Of a stretch of 39,585 bases of DNA, positions 19,742-30,115 are shown piece by piece. The stretch comes from Rhypophila decipiens (taxonomy: Eukaryota > Ascomycota > Sordariomycetes > Sordariales > Naviculisporaceae). The notes beneath the pieces are model-generated. The model was given only the letters and a program-made list of their open reading frames with translations, was not told where the DNA came from and ran no database searches. Positions within the stretch are counted from its first letter, which is position 1, and every line of letters begins with the position of its first letter. The position numbers and the translations under genes were made by a program. The stretch covers positions 1 through 39,585 of the forward strand of contig MU858309.1 in the NCBI GenBank assembly GCA_033297075.1, in the 5' to 3' direction.

Positions 19742-20440
19742 TTTATGGTTTGGTGAAGCTGAGATCTTGTAATGAAAGACGGCTCCGTGTAAGCGAGCGA
19801 GATATGAGGTTGGGAATGTCTCACATCTTGACAGCGGGACGCTTTATATACATTTTCTGAAAACGACCCTCCCGAGCGCGCCCTTTGTTCAAGGGAGCAC
19901 ACGGCCAAGAATGACAGCTAGATAGTCTAGTCTCGTGCAATTCTCGGAAGGAATGGCAATTCCCAGGTTTTTTCTTGATATGGGAAATTGCCTGTCAGCC
20001 CTGTAATGCAAGGTCCTAAGGGCTGTGAGAAAACCCGGGATTTCGGTAAGACTGTACCTAGGAGGTAAGACGGCTCGCATCCTCGGTGATACTTTGTCCA
20101 TGTCGGTACGCACCTCGGACTTTTGAGCCTATCGGGTGAGCAGTGAAGTATGGATGCTGCTGACAGGAGCCCTCAAGTTCTGTTCACATGATATGCTTTT
20201 CAGAGGGTGACGTAGCTCATCTTATTCATTTGTTACACATTGTACTTTTTGTATTCCACATCATCCGTCCGTATTCCAAGACCTCCCATCTATGTAAGGT
20301 ACCGTGTGACCCAGGCCAAGCCCCAAGACCCCAGACCAAAACCCAATGCAGGTCATTTATACTCACCAAGATACAACCATACAAGTACAAGTAATAAAGT
20401 CGTCGTCATACAGTCATTATTCCTGTTCCTCCACCTTTGT
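19742..20440. other. intergenic region
   Basis: The left part is the promoter of the beta-lactamase-like gene. The right part is the 3' flank of the disordered-protein gene. No convincing coding frame is seen. Confidence 0.4.
19842..19850 (-). promoter_or_regulatory. TATA box of the beta-lactamase-like gene
   Basis: The minus strand reads TATATAAAG about 101-109 bp upstream of the ATG at 19741. Confidence 0.6.
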
Positions 20441-22420
20441 TCAACCGGCAACAGCCGCGGCACCATTAACTCCTCCATTCCTCTCCCACAAGCTACTAAT
20501 CTTCCGCTTCAGCCCCATCCTCTTGAGCAACGATGCTTTCCCCACAACTTGGCCACTCCCATCGTCCGGATGTCCGGCAGGGGCCCGAAGTGCAGTGACA
20601 CGGACAACCTCTTGCTTGACCGCCAGCGGTTGTCTCATAGCCAGGTGTTGATACTCCTTCATGTTCCCAGCATCCACCTCCGACGTGCTCTCGTTCTGCA
20701 CCATTGACACAGTCGTGGCAGTCGAAGTCCCCGAAATCTGTGCCTTATGCTGCGACTTGTGCAATGTATTCCGCCTTTGCGGCAGCTGTGGCTTTCCCTG
20801 CTGTTGTCCACTATGGCTCTGGCTCAGATACCCGCTATCATCTGACTGCCGAGGACCGCCAAGCCATGATGGCTCAGGTGGTGACTGATGGGGTGGAAGG
20901 TAATTCTTGTCATAGGCAGCAGGAAGATTGGGCACGGATTCCGAAAAGTGCTGGTCCCTCGCTGCAGCCCATTTCTTGGCTTCGGCGACTTGTTCCTCGT
21001 AACGTCGTGACTTGCGCGCTTCACGCTTTTGCTGGAGGAAGCTGGCGGCGGCGTCTTCGTCAGTGTCTGGAGCAGTACGGCTAGCGCGTATTGAGGTGTT
21101 GACATGGGAGAACTGGTTATCGGATGCTGGGGGTTCGGGGGAGGCAGTTTGGGAAGGAAATGCGACCAGATTTGAGGAAGATGGCTCTTCTCGGACATAT
21201 TGCTTCCGTCGTTGTGGGAGAGGTACATCGACTGTCAGGTCAGGCGACTTGGACCGCGCAATCCGGGCTTCGCTCTTTGCGCGGGTGAACCGCTTTCCAT
21301 CTGTCTGCATCTGCCTCAGTCCAAGGCCGACGGCTTGATCCGGCTGATGCTCGTGGTCCGGAAAGGTCATCTTGACATCTCTCTTGGGCGTCGGCATAAG
21401 TCGGGTGGTGGGTTCCTCCTCAGCTCGTCTGTCCTCTACGATACGTCTCATCATGCTCTCCTCTGATGTCCGCGATCGGGTCCGGGTCGTTCTTGCCCGA
21501 CGGACTGGCGGTTGACCAGAAAAGGGCTCAGGTCTCTGCTCCGGGGAGCTGTCTTGTGTAAACAAGGGGTGGCCAAATTCCGGGTCTGTTGCAGGTCCAT
21601 CAACCGGGAACTGGAACTCTGCCTTCATCGGAGACTCGCTCCTGCTGCGCTGTATTATTGAGTTGCGACGGTGCATATCTGGGCTGGCAGGCAGGCCGAG
21701 TCTAGCTCTCATGCCCGGTGAGAGCGGCCCAGGACCAATGGGTTGCTTGGTCACTTCCTCTTGGACTTTTGTGGCCGAGTCACTCCGGCTAGGACGAGTT
21801 TGATGGTCATCGTTTGAAGGCCGGGGACGAGTAACCTTCACCGTGGGGAGTGGGGCCCACTCAACCGAGCTTGCCCGTCTGTGTGATCTGGTCCGCGCCA
21901 GGGTCTTGTGATCCTCCAAGACCTTGTGGCAATCTAGTCTTTTGACACCCGAGGCGGTTTTCGGCCGTGGGATGGGGCTGTCGGAACAATCCGATGCATG
22001 GCTTGGAGGAGATAAGTCCCGCGGTGCCTTCTTTCTGCCTGTCTTCCGCACTCGTTCACCAAAGGAATTGTCTGGAGAGCGGTCGGCGCTGTAGAGGGTG
22101 ATGGGCCGGCCCCGTGTGCTTCGGGCACTTCTGGATCGTGCGTGGGATTCTTCTGTTTGCACTGACTTCCTGTAGTGCTCGTCTTGCTCGTTTCCAGCGA
22201 GGAAGAGAAACTCGTGTTGTTGGACAGCGATGGGATTGTCCAAAGGACAGAAAAGAACATTGCCCGACAGCTTCTTGAGCTCTTCGACCTCGACAGACTC
22301 GTTGAGTGGGCAGTGTCTGTTGCCATTCTCGAGGGCTTTGTTGCACTTCATCCATTGGAGGTAAAAGTGCTGCTGGCCCTTGGCGCAACCACGATAAGGG
22401 GTATAGTCGTACGTGCACAT
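20441..22420 (-). CDS. large disordered protein with conserved Cys-containing N-terminus
   Basis: An intronless frame of 659 residues from the ATG at 22420. The open frame runs further upstream to 22537 but without an ATG, and the segment MCTYDYTPYRGCAKGQQHFY is the usual start of this fungal group. Residues 1-60 hold Cys at 2, 12, 26, 37 and 58 with an aromatic-rich pattern, possibly a small metal-binding or disulfide module. The rest is low-complexity, rich in Arg, Ser, Pro and Glu, with many SRS/RSR and SP sites (phosphorylation likely, inferred). A basic end (GKASLLKRMGLKRKISSLW) resembles a nuclear or membrane-binding tail. Function is unknown. The minus strand also reads TATAAGG about 165 bp upstream. 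Confidence 0.82.
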   Translation of the reverse strand: MCTYDYTPYRGCAKGQQHFYLQWMKCNKALENGNRHCPLNESVEVEELKKLSGNVLFCPLDNPIAVQQHEFLFLAGNEQDEHYRKSVQTEESHARSRSARSTRGRPITLYSADRSPDNSFGERVRKTGRKKAPRDLSPPSHASDCSDSPIPRPKTASGVKRLDCHKVLEDHKTLARTRSHRRASSVEWAPLPTVKVTRPRPSNDDHQTRPSRSDSATKVQEEVTKQPIGPGPLSPGMRARLGLPASPDMHRRNSIIQRSRSESPMKAEFQFPVDGPATDPEFGHPLFTQDSSPEQRPEPFSGQPPVRRARTTRTRSRTSEESMMRRIVEDRRAEEEPTTRLMPTPKRDVKMTFPDHEHQPDQAVGLGLRQMQTDGKRFTRAKSEARIARSKSPDLTVDVPLPQRRKQYVREEPSSSNLVAFPSQTASPEPPASDNQFSHVNTSIRASRTAPDTDEDAAASFLQQKREARKSRRYEEQVAEAKKWAAARDQHFSESVPNLPAAYDKNYLPPHQSPPEPSWLGGPRQSDDSGYLSQSHSGQQQGKPQLPQRRNTLHKSQHKAQISGTSTATTVSMVQNESTSEVDAGNMKEYQHLAMRQPLAVKQEVVRVTALRAPAGHPDDGSGQVVGKASLLKRMGLKRKISSLWERNGGVNGAAAVAG

Positions 22421-24052
22421 GTTGATATGAGAGGTCTTGGACTGCAAGTAGAAGTGGACGATGAACGGAATAGGGAACCCAGTCAAGCAGAAAGGGCAAC
22501 CAAAGAAGGTAAAGAAACAGGAGATCGAGGAGAACAAAGCATGGCGGACAAGGATTGAACGGCTGTATCCACGATCGCGGATCTCAAGCCCTTATATCTC
22601 AGCTGCTCGGTCCCGACGCCAGAACGACAACCGGAGGCTCCGCCCTGTTGGTCGACATGAGGCCGATATGGGCTACACGTTCAGCAGTTGGCAGCTTGGC
22701 GGCGACTCGGAAGGATCAGATGCAGGAAGAGGGCACATTTTATCGATCCTGGGGCCATTGGGAAGGTCGGAATCTGTGTTCTCGATGGTCCAAGATGGAT
22801 GTGCCCGTAGGATGCAGCAACTAGACGCCGGTGGCACGACTGACGAATGTGGTTGGTGGCATTTGGCGCACTTGGGTGTGACTGCAGCCCACGCGGTGCG
22901 TCCCGGCGAAATGGGACAGCCTGGCTGCATCTACCACAGTCGGTACTTGACGAATGCCACAGTGCGCCTCGTTCCAGCAAAAATCACGGCAGTTGGGCGT
23001 GGTGGCGATGCCAAGCGACTGGCGATTTTGACGCGGGAACTGTGCAACTGTAGGTGAGTTCACCATATGCGAGCGGTAGATCAGGTCCCATCAACATGAT
23101 GGAGTACCATAAGCAGTCAAACCTGAAGCTCGGGTTCAGATGCTCAATTGCAAGTCAATGACATCTCACGATTCTCGCCAACCATGAGTCCGAATCGCAT
23201 AAGACGGCCCCAGGTTTGGAATTGGATATCAGGAATCCCATCTGATCTCAGCCTGACTGTGCCAACTCTTTTTGTCTTTTGGGAAAAGATAAAGATGGGA
23301 GAACTTCAAGGAACAAGAAAGATGTGAGTTCTGCTGATTTGTTGGCTGACCACCACAACTAGGCCAGAAGGAGCAGATTGTGCCCTGTTTTTGCGGTAGT
23401 TCAGAGGTCGGCGGCTAACATGCAGCCATCAGTGGAAAAGCCGTCTTGGCGAGGTAAAAGCGTTTTAACAGCTGTCTGCCAGCCGCCGAGAACCGTTACC
23501 GTCTTCCGAGCAGCCCGGGGAGCTTACGTAAGTCGGCCTCCGGGCTGGCAATCCCGCCCCTGAAAAAAGGGGGCCGATGACATTTTTCTGAACCGTTTTC
23601 CACGCTTTGAAGTTCAGTTATTCAGCCGATCATTCTGGATCAGGATTCCTCTGTGGACCACAAAATCCAGATGGTATGATCGACAAGGCCTTTAGTTGTT
23701 ACTCCGAGAGTCTTGCTCGAAACCAGCCGCATCCTACACGATTGCTAGATTGATCCTGTGGTTGTTCTATTTCGGGCCATGGCAAAGAGAAGAGGTCATT
23801 CAAGTGAATCCAAGTTGGGGCGGGGAATGACGCCAGTGGACGAAACCACCACTCCATTAAAATACGTTTTACACAGAGTAACTATGCTCTGGGAGGGGCC
23901 GTGGACGGCAGTAAGAAGGTCATGGACGATCGTGCTGGCTAACAATCTGGTACAATAAGTGACATCAAAACATACAGGCAATACACTTTGATACATAAAA
24001 CACAGAGACGGCAACTCATACCCACACTGACAGTGACTGACTTGAAGTTATA
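22421..24052. other. intergenic region with overlapping motif-less open frames
   Basis: In 22460-23066 several frames on both strands stay open together (the longest 198 codons, plus strand, from 22461). None shows a motif, and the sequence reads like GC-rich non-coding DNA. From 23070 to 24050 nothing of note is seen. The left end is the promoter of the gene at 22420. Confidence 0.4.
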
Positions 24053-25384
24053 TCACCAAGATTGACACCCAGCCATCTTCAACACCTTCCAAATCCACTC
24101 TCTCACAAGCTTATCCTTCACCTCGAGCAAATCACTCTTCCTAACATTCCTGGTATTAAACTGGTGATTAACAGGCTTCTTGCCCGTAAACATGCCCCAC
24201 AGCGTAACCGCCAGCGCAAAATAGTCATCAAACACCGTCGGCGCCGGTGTTCCCGCCCCAGGCACATCCCGAGGCTGTATTCCTTTCGCCTGCGCCGCAG
24301 CTAGAGTCTCCTCCCGCTTCCTCATCCTCTCGGGTGTCAAGTACTTCTCCTCCACCAAGCCCTCCAGATCCTCCTGCGCTTCCCAAACAGCCGGATCCTC
24401 TTGGATAAACCTTCCCAGACTGAAATCTGCTAACTTGAGGCGGCCATCTCGCCCCCAGAGGAATGCACTTGGTCTTATGCTGCCGTGCACGATCCCGCAG
24501 TCTGAGTGTATGTTTTGGAGCAAGAGGAACATATCCACTACGATATCACGCATCTTCTCGGCAGGTATGTTTCGCGGTCTGAACTTCTTCCCGAATTCCA
24601 TTATCACAGCTTTGATTCGTCCCCGCGATGGGGAGTCGGGAGATCTTCCTTTTTTGAGGACACGGGTTAATGGTCGGAGAGTCAAGGAGCCGGCGGCTTC
24701 CATCAGGGCGATTTCGCGGGAGGAGACGTTGGTTTTGTAAACCAATGACTCGGAGAAGCGATAGAGGAGACCAGACGTGCCGATCATGGAGGCAATCCAC
24801 GTTTCGGCGGCGTAGTCGAGCAGTGGGTTGTCCTCGTCGACTGTTTCAGGGAGTTTTGGGAGGCGGGGCGGATTATACGAGGCGGGAGGAATGGGGGTCG
24901 GGCTTGGGTTGGTATTTGTAATGTTGGTATTGGATATGCTGTTGGTATTCGGGGCAATCGACGAGGCGGCGGAGGAGGTGCGCCTCGTCGGTTGAGAACG
25001 GGTAAAGATTGGGATCTTGCGATCGGGAACCGAACTGTCATAGGTACTGCCATTCGACGACTTGCGATTTGTTGTGGATATTGTTGGAAGGGAGGAGCGG
25101 TTGTTCGGGATCGGGATCGGGATGGGCGGTGTGGACGAGAAAGTGGTGAAATCGGCTGCTGAACTGCTCCGCTGTTTTTGGACCTTCACCGAGGGCGTCT
25201 CTGCTGGTGGGAAGGCGGGACGAGGATACGGGAAGTTGCTAGACGCGGTCCCTGAACCCAGATACGGGCCCGGTCCTGGGTCGTGACTTCCTCCGCGAGT
25301 TGGAGGGCGTGGGATGGAGGAAGTCTCCGCATTCTCCGACCCAGACCGGTGTCCCTGTCGGAACGGGGCTGTCCTTGGCTCCAT
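24053..25384 (-). CDS. protein-kinase-fold protein, probably a pseudokinase
   Basis: A single exon of 443 residues. Residues 1-180 are a disordered Ser/Pro/Thr/Asn-rich region with a Pro-Ile repeat (PPIPIPIP, 86-93) and an Asn-Thr tract. From about 185 to the end the sequence follows a truncated protein kinase fold: an alpha-C-like helix, the IVHGSIRPSAFLW catalytic-loop position (298-310), KLADFSLGRF in the place of the DFG segment (317-326), a YLTPE activation-loop end (APE-like), and DDYFALAVTLWGMFTGKKP (alpha-F). The HRD aspartate is replaced (HGS at 300-302) and DFG reads DFS, while the Asp of DFS stays. This suggests no or altered phosphotransfer, with a scaffold or regulator role (inferred). 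The start at 25384 is the first ATG of the open frame. Confidence 0.85.
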   Translation of the reverse strand: MEPRTAPFRQGHRSGSENAETSSIPRPPTRGGSHDPGPGPYLGSGTASSNFPYPRPAFPPAETPSVKVQKQRSSSAADFTTFSSTPPIPIPIPNNRSSLPTISTTNRKSSNGSTYDSSVPDRKIPIFTRSQPTRRTSSAASSIAPNTNSISNTNITNTNPSPTPIPPASYNPPRLPKLPETVDEDNPLLDYAAETWIASMIGTSGLLYRFSESLVYKTNVSSREIALMEAAGSLTLRPLTRVLKKGRSPDSPSRGRIKAVIMEFGKKFRPRNIPAEKMRDIVVDMFLLLQNIHSDCGIVHGSIRPSAFLWGRDGRLKLADFSLGRFIQEDPAVWEAQEDLEGLVEEKYLTPERMRKREETLAAAQAKGIQPRDVPGAGTPAPTVFDDYFALAVTLWGMFTGKKPVNHQFNTRNVRKSDLLEVKDKLVREWIWKVLKMAGCQSW

Positions 25385-26308
25385 CTCCGATCAGTAAGCT
25401 GAGGATGTCGCTCAATATGGAAATAACATGGCTGACGGCTATGACTTGTGTCGACAATCGTCCCAATCAGGCAGGTATGATAAATATAAGTCGGCAGGGA
25501 TGCAGGAAGGAATGGAGGTTGGGTCGCAGGATGGGTGACCTGCTTGTGGCAGGCGCCTAATTCCAGATAGAAGAAGAATGGATCCAGCGAATCATTCAGA
25601 GTTACTTTTTGGCCTTATACCTTAAGGTACGGATCGTCCCGCGGGAGGATCAATTATATCATCATTAGGATTCTCGGACATGCCCGTGCCTGCAATAGCG
25701 GGAACTGCACATCCCGGGAGACAAAGTTCAAGACTAAGGCAGCAATTCCGAACTCTAAATTTTGGCGCTACACATCTAGCTTCGTTCTGGTGAATTTCAT
25801 CCTCCATCTTCGATGCAAAACGTAGTAGTAGGCCGTGGCTGTCAGTTCAGGTTCAGTCGAACACTTCACACGAGTACACGCATCTTTTGCCAGTTCAATG
25901 TCAGCCTGTTCATGCCTTCCTGCTCATCTCACTACTACACAACATATTTTGGAGTGAACAATGGTTTTGCCCTCACTTGCATCATCAAATTTACTCCGCT
26001 TATGATCGTCGCTATTGTGAAAAGATCTTATACCTTGATAGCGTCTACACTACGACACTCTATCCACCATAGATAACATGAAACTTCCATTCGCTTAACA
26101 AGCCACCTCGTAGTCCAAATGACACCGGATAGAAATTTCCGCTTTTCTTTCCAGTGTTCCCGGGGTTACTAACAAACGAATATCCCTGGAACGCCGATGT
26201 CAGATGCAACCATTGTAGTCTCGGTCTCCCATAACTTTAAACCGTCAAGAGGGACTCTGGACAAGATGACAATGAGAGTCTGAGAAAGCTTACCCAGTTC
26301 TGGGGTGG

Positions 26309-26749
26309 TCATCTGGACTTTGTGTAGCTTGCGATGCGGCCGCTAACCCACCCGACTACCTTGACGGCGTTTTGGCTTCTGGCAAGGAACGACGGTGTCG
26401 CTGGTGACGCCAAGGCTGTGTCTTTCGATAAAAAACGTGGCTCGACATGTGTGGCGGTGATTTTCTCCTTGTTCTCCTGACAACGCTCCTGGTCGCCTGC
26501 TTTTTCGTTTTGCATATTGTGACTCGTGAGTCGAGGAGTCGAGGAGTCAGACGTTGTACTGCTCAAGATGGGCAAAGTCGTGGTGTGCTTATAAGCCTTT
26601 ATTGCGGTTTCAATCGTGTTATACTGTTGCTTCAGTGCTTCTGAAAAAAGAAAGACCCAAAAGGAAATAACACCAGGAAATCGAAGCAGATATAAAGGTG
26701 GACTGGGGAGGTGGCTGTGGAAGCATGGAAGGGTCATGTCCGATGCCAT
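26309..26749 (-). CDS. doubtful small hypothetical protein
   Basis: An ATG-started frame of 146 residues with one hydrophobic stretch near the N-terminus (about residues 17-36, PLYLLRFPGVISFWVFLF), a Thr/Ser-rich middle and a basic end. No family is recognised and no splice site is needed. Surrounding DNA is non-coding in appearance and the frame may be chance. Expression data or conservation would decide. Confidence 0.3.
   Translation of the reverse strand: MASDMTLPCFHSHLPSPPLYLLRFPGVISFWVFLFSEALKQQYNTIETAIKAYKHTTTLPILSSTTSDSSTPRLTSHNMQNEKAGDQERCQENKEKITATHVEPRFLSKDTALASPATPSFLARSQNAVKVVGWVSGRIASYTKSR
26528..26548. repeat. short tandem repeat of GAGTCGAG
   Basis: The 8-bp unit GAGTCGAG is present 2.6 times in a row. 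Confidence 0.7.
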
Positions 26750-27303
26750 TCTCAGATCCAGAAGCTAGGTGATACTAGTACCTTTGCGTAAAAGTTCTCG
26801 GCAAGATGTCTCTTTCCATCCACGTTTGACATCAACCCTTACTGTTTCAGGCCAGCACGATGCAAACAAAAGTGAGGTCCTCGGGGTAGTTGTGGCTGCG
26901 GCTGTGAATGCACCGTATCAGCACTGCATAAGCCACATCAAAAGCCAGCTCCATGCCATATGACCTGTACCAATTAAAGCCACAGCTGATAAGTCCTTCG
27001 GGCTCGCATAGGTTGCCAGGAATTGTATGGCGATCCTTGGAGCGCTGTAGCACTGCCCCTTCGAAGTGGCAATATGAGTGTAAACTGCTTTTGCGGATCA
27101 TGATAACGACACAAACGTCAAGGTTCTGTGGACCATGCTTTCATTTTAAGTACGATTCATTGGCGTTTGACAAAGCAGATAATGTACCAGCAGGTATTCA
27201 GGGGCTAAATGTAAACAAAACGACTTCGAGCTCCACAGCAACCTCAGGGGGTTGGCCCACATTTGACTCCTGCTGCGGGACCGCAAACCAACGCAAGTGG
27301 TTA

Positions 27304-27385
27304 GGCGTGGTGGCAGAGTGGTCTAATGCGCAAGACTAGAAATCTTGTTCCTTCGGGAGCGTCTGTTCGAATCAGGCCCACGTCG
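27304..27385 (+). tRNA. tRNA-Ser (anticodon AGA)
   Basis: A class II tRNA without intron. The acceptor stem is GGCGTGG/CCACGTC with one G-T pair, and the discriminator is G (27385). The D arm is GGCAGAGTGGTCTAATGC, the anticodon stem-loop AAGACTAGAAATCTT with AGA at 27338-27340. The long variable arm is gttccttcgggagc and the T arm holds GTTCGAATC. The A box and B box are intact. Confidence 0.95.
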
Positions 27386-27390
27386 AAATA

Positions 27391-27401
27391 TTTTTCCTTT
27401 T
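27391..27401 (+). terminator. Pol III terminator of tRNA-Ser
   Basis: The T-run TTTTTCCTTTT starts 6 bp after the mature 3' end, the standard RNA polymerase III stop signal. Confidence 0.75.
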
Positions 27402-27685
27402 GTCATTCAGGTTCCAAAGTTTTACATCATGTTGCTTTTTCTGCTCTTTTGTTATTTGCACTTCTGCCCATAATGGATGACCGGAGCCATGGCTCCCCAA
27501 AGCGTCCATTGACGCCCTGCACGTGACAAATATGTACCTCTGCTGCGTGATGATCACAGGAGTTTAGGCTCCAATCCCTGTTCATCCATTGTTTATTGCC
27601 CATTTCTTGGAAACAAGGAAGACTCTCTGGTATCTTCCAGTTTTGCGTTGAATGCAATTTACCTCCAGTTTCGTTCATAATTGAG

Positions 27686-29899
27686 ATGACAATGATGGAG
27701 GTGGGCTCAGAGCTTGTTCCAACCCAGACCACGGTGGAACTGGACAAATCGTCGCAAGACGTCTGCCCGGCGTGCCAATCCCTCTTTATCGATATCGACA
27801 TTGATGCATGCGTCGACGACGAGAATGGACTCGCCGATATCAAGCAAGACTTGCCAGGTCAGGCGAGGGATAGGGTGCCGAGAAATTTCGCTCAGATCCA
27901 ACAGTGGCGGGATGAGGGATGTGTAGTTTGCAGAGTTGTGACAAACCTGCGGGAGGAGGACTTTGACGATGATTGGGACTGGGACAATATGTTGATACAA
28001 TTCCGCCTCTCGCAGTATGAAAAGTTGATGCTGTTTGGTGTTGGGATCTGGGGTGGTGATCACACGCAAAATTGGCGGTACATGGGACGCATCCTTGTGA
28101 ATCGTCTCAATAGTACTAGAGGTATGTTTTTCGCGAAACTCTCATCAGTTTTCACGAAGCTCACAGCGGAAATATCACAGCTGGGGACTTCGATTTGATG
28201 AAGACCTGGTTAAGGACATGCGTTACAACCCACAGGACATGTGGAAATGTACCCTCCAGTCCATGGCTGCCCACGCGGCTGGTCGATGTCAGCGACCTCA
28301 GCAAGCCAAGACTGGTTCTTTCCAAAGATATACCCATGGAGGGGCAAGCGCCCTCATATATGACCCTTAGTCATCGGTGGACAGATGACATCGTTCGTCT
28401 TACGACCGACAACATTTTCGAGTTTCAGAACCGTATTCCAGCAGAAACGTTATGTCAGACCTTCCTTGACGCATTTACAGTTGCCCGTCAACTCGGGGTT
28501 GGGTACATATGGATCGATTCATTGTGCATCTTACAGGATTCAGACCACGACTGGAAGTATGAGTCGACAGAAATGGGGCGCATATACCAAAACGGGTTGT
28601 GTAACATCGCTGCAACTGCGGCGAGCTTCGGAAAGGAATTCAGTGGGCTATTGCTCAAAGACCGGAAGCCCACAAGGCGCTTGAGTGCAGCTTTTGGCAT
28701 TCCTATCCAGGGATCTCATGAACAGTTAATGAAGAGTGCCTTGTTTACAGCCTCATGCGACTCGGACTTTGGGGATCTTTGGAGATCTGCCGTCGAACAA
28801 TCGCCCCTCCGTTCTCGTGGCTGGGTCTTTCAAGAGCGGTACCTGAGTCCAAGGACCATCCATTTCGCATCAAGCGAAGTGTTTTGGGAGTGTATCACTA
28901 CAATCACGTCGGAAAGCGCAAATAGCCTTCCAATTTCCCTTTACGACAAATACACAAGATCTGTCAAGCGGTGGGGCATAGCCAGCGATCACAACTCGCA
29001 TCTCGAGCCTTGGTATGGTATCGTTTTTCAATATTCTCAATGTTCCTTGACCAGGGAGAGTGACCGCTTGATGGCACTGGCGGGTGTCGCAAAGTCGGTT
29101 GCCAGTTATAGGGACTCGATCCCGCACTCGGCTCCTGCAAAATACCTCGCAGGACTGTGGGAAAGCGACTTGCCAGAAAGCCTTGTTTGGATCGTCGATC
29201 TTGCTTTTGCAACGGGCCCGTGTAGCAGGTCAGATAAGTACCGAGGTGAGTCCAACCTGCGTCCATCAAGCTTTCAAGGAGCGCATATATCCCAAAATGA
29301 CCCGACCTGATAACCCTGAACTAGCCCCAACATGGTCCTGGACCTCTCTGGATTTCGAATCGGCGGAGGTCAGTTCAGGAGGATACCTCGGCACCGGGCG
29401 CAGAGTCCCCGTTGTCCAAGTACTCGACACTCAGGTTATTCCTCAAGATGGCTTTAACGAGTTTGGACCACTCGTAGGCGGCCGAATTCTCATCTCGGGG
29501 CGCACCTATCCCTTGAATCTGGCCGAGCTTCCGAGTCCTGAGTCCGCGACTCCAGGGACGGATACATTTCTGGATTGGCCTTTCAAGCTGTATGTTGATA
29601 ACCTTCCAAACCCCAAAGATCTTGAAACCATCGCAGATGTCTGTTTACCGATTTACCTCCACGAATGCTCAGAACCATGGCCGCCAACCGTCTACTGCCT
29701 TCTGCTTAAGCAAGACGAGCGTCTCTCCTCCCGGGAGAGTGGTGCTGAGCCAGGAATAGGATATGTACGAGTCGGTGTTATCGGGATATCACTTAAAGAG
29801 ATTGGGACTCTGATGGAAACTGGAGAAGCGGGCGAGAACCAGAAGTTCCCATGCCGCCGGCTTTGCAGGAGGTATTTACAATTGGCAGGGCTGTTCTAG
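27686..29899 (+). CDS. heterokaryon incompatibility (HET) domain protein, three exons
   Basis: Exons 27686-28121, 28181-29245 and 29325-29899 give 691 residues. The introns are 59 bp (GTATGT...TCACAG) and 79 bp (GTGAGT...AACTAG). The N-terminal part has CPAC (27-30) and CVVC (79-82), a zinc-ribbon-like pair frequent ahead of HET domains, then the linker pattern WLRTCVTTHRTC (154-166). HET blocks follow: YMTLSHRW (205-212), YIWIDSLCILQDS (254-266), YQNGLCNIAATAA (about 281-293) and RGWVFQERYLSPRTIHF (358-374). The C-terminal half ends with the APTWSWTSLD element typical of this HET subtype. It differs in type from the HET gene at 10325. The open frame extends upstream to 27596 without ATG, so 27686 is the chosen start; the ATGs at 27692 and 27695 are alternatives. 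Confidence 0.92.
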
Positions 29900-30115
29900 C
29901 ATCGCTTGGAACCGACAATCCTGTGGCACTGCCCGGACCTGAGGAGACGATAGCAATCTATTAATCGAGGGATATAAGAGCAGCGTGAAATAAGTCAATG
30001 AACGGAGTGCGCTTTGTATTTTAGTCATATCAATCATAGCTTCATTCTGGCCAAGCAAGTCAAATCAGAGACTCGCCCTAACTTTCTTGCTTTGTTTGGA
30101 ACACTGGCACAACCC

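Larger units (their letters stand above)
25385..27303. other. intergenic region with one doubtful ORF
   Basis: Upstream DNA of the pseudokinase gene and 1.9 kb in all before tRNA-Ser. Only the frame at 26309-26749 (listed separately) has an ATG and some protein character. A short triple repeat lies at 26528-26548. Confidence 0.4.

Noticed and set aside
22461..23057. 198-codon plus-strand frame
   Set aside because: No motif, competing frames on both strands, and it overlaps the promoter of the gene at 22420; reported only as a region to look at.
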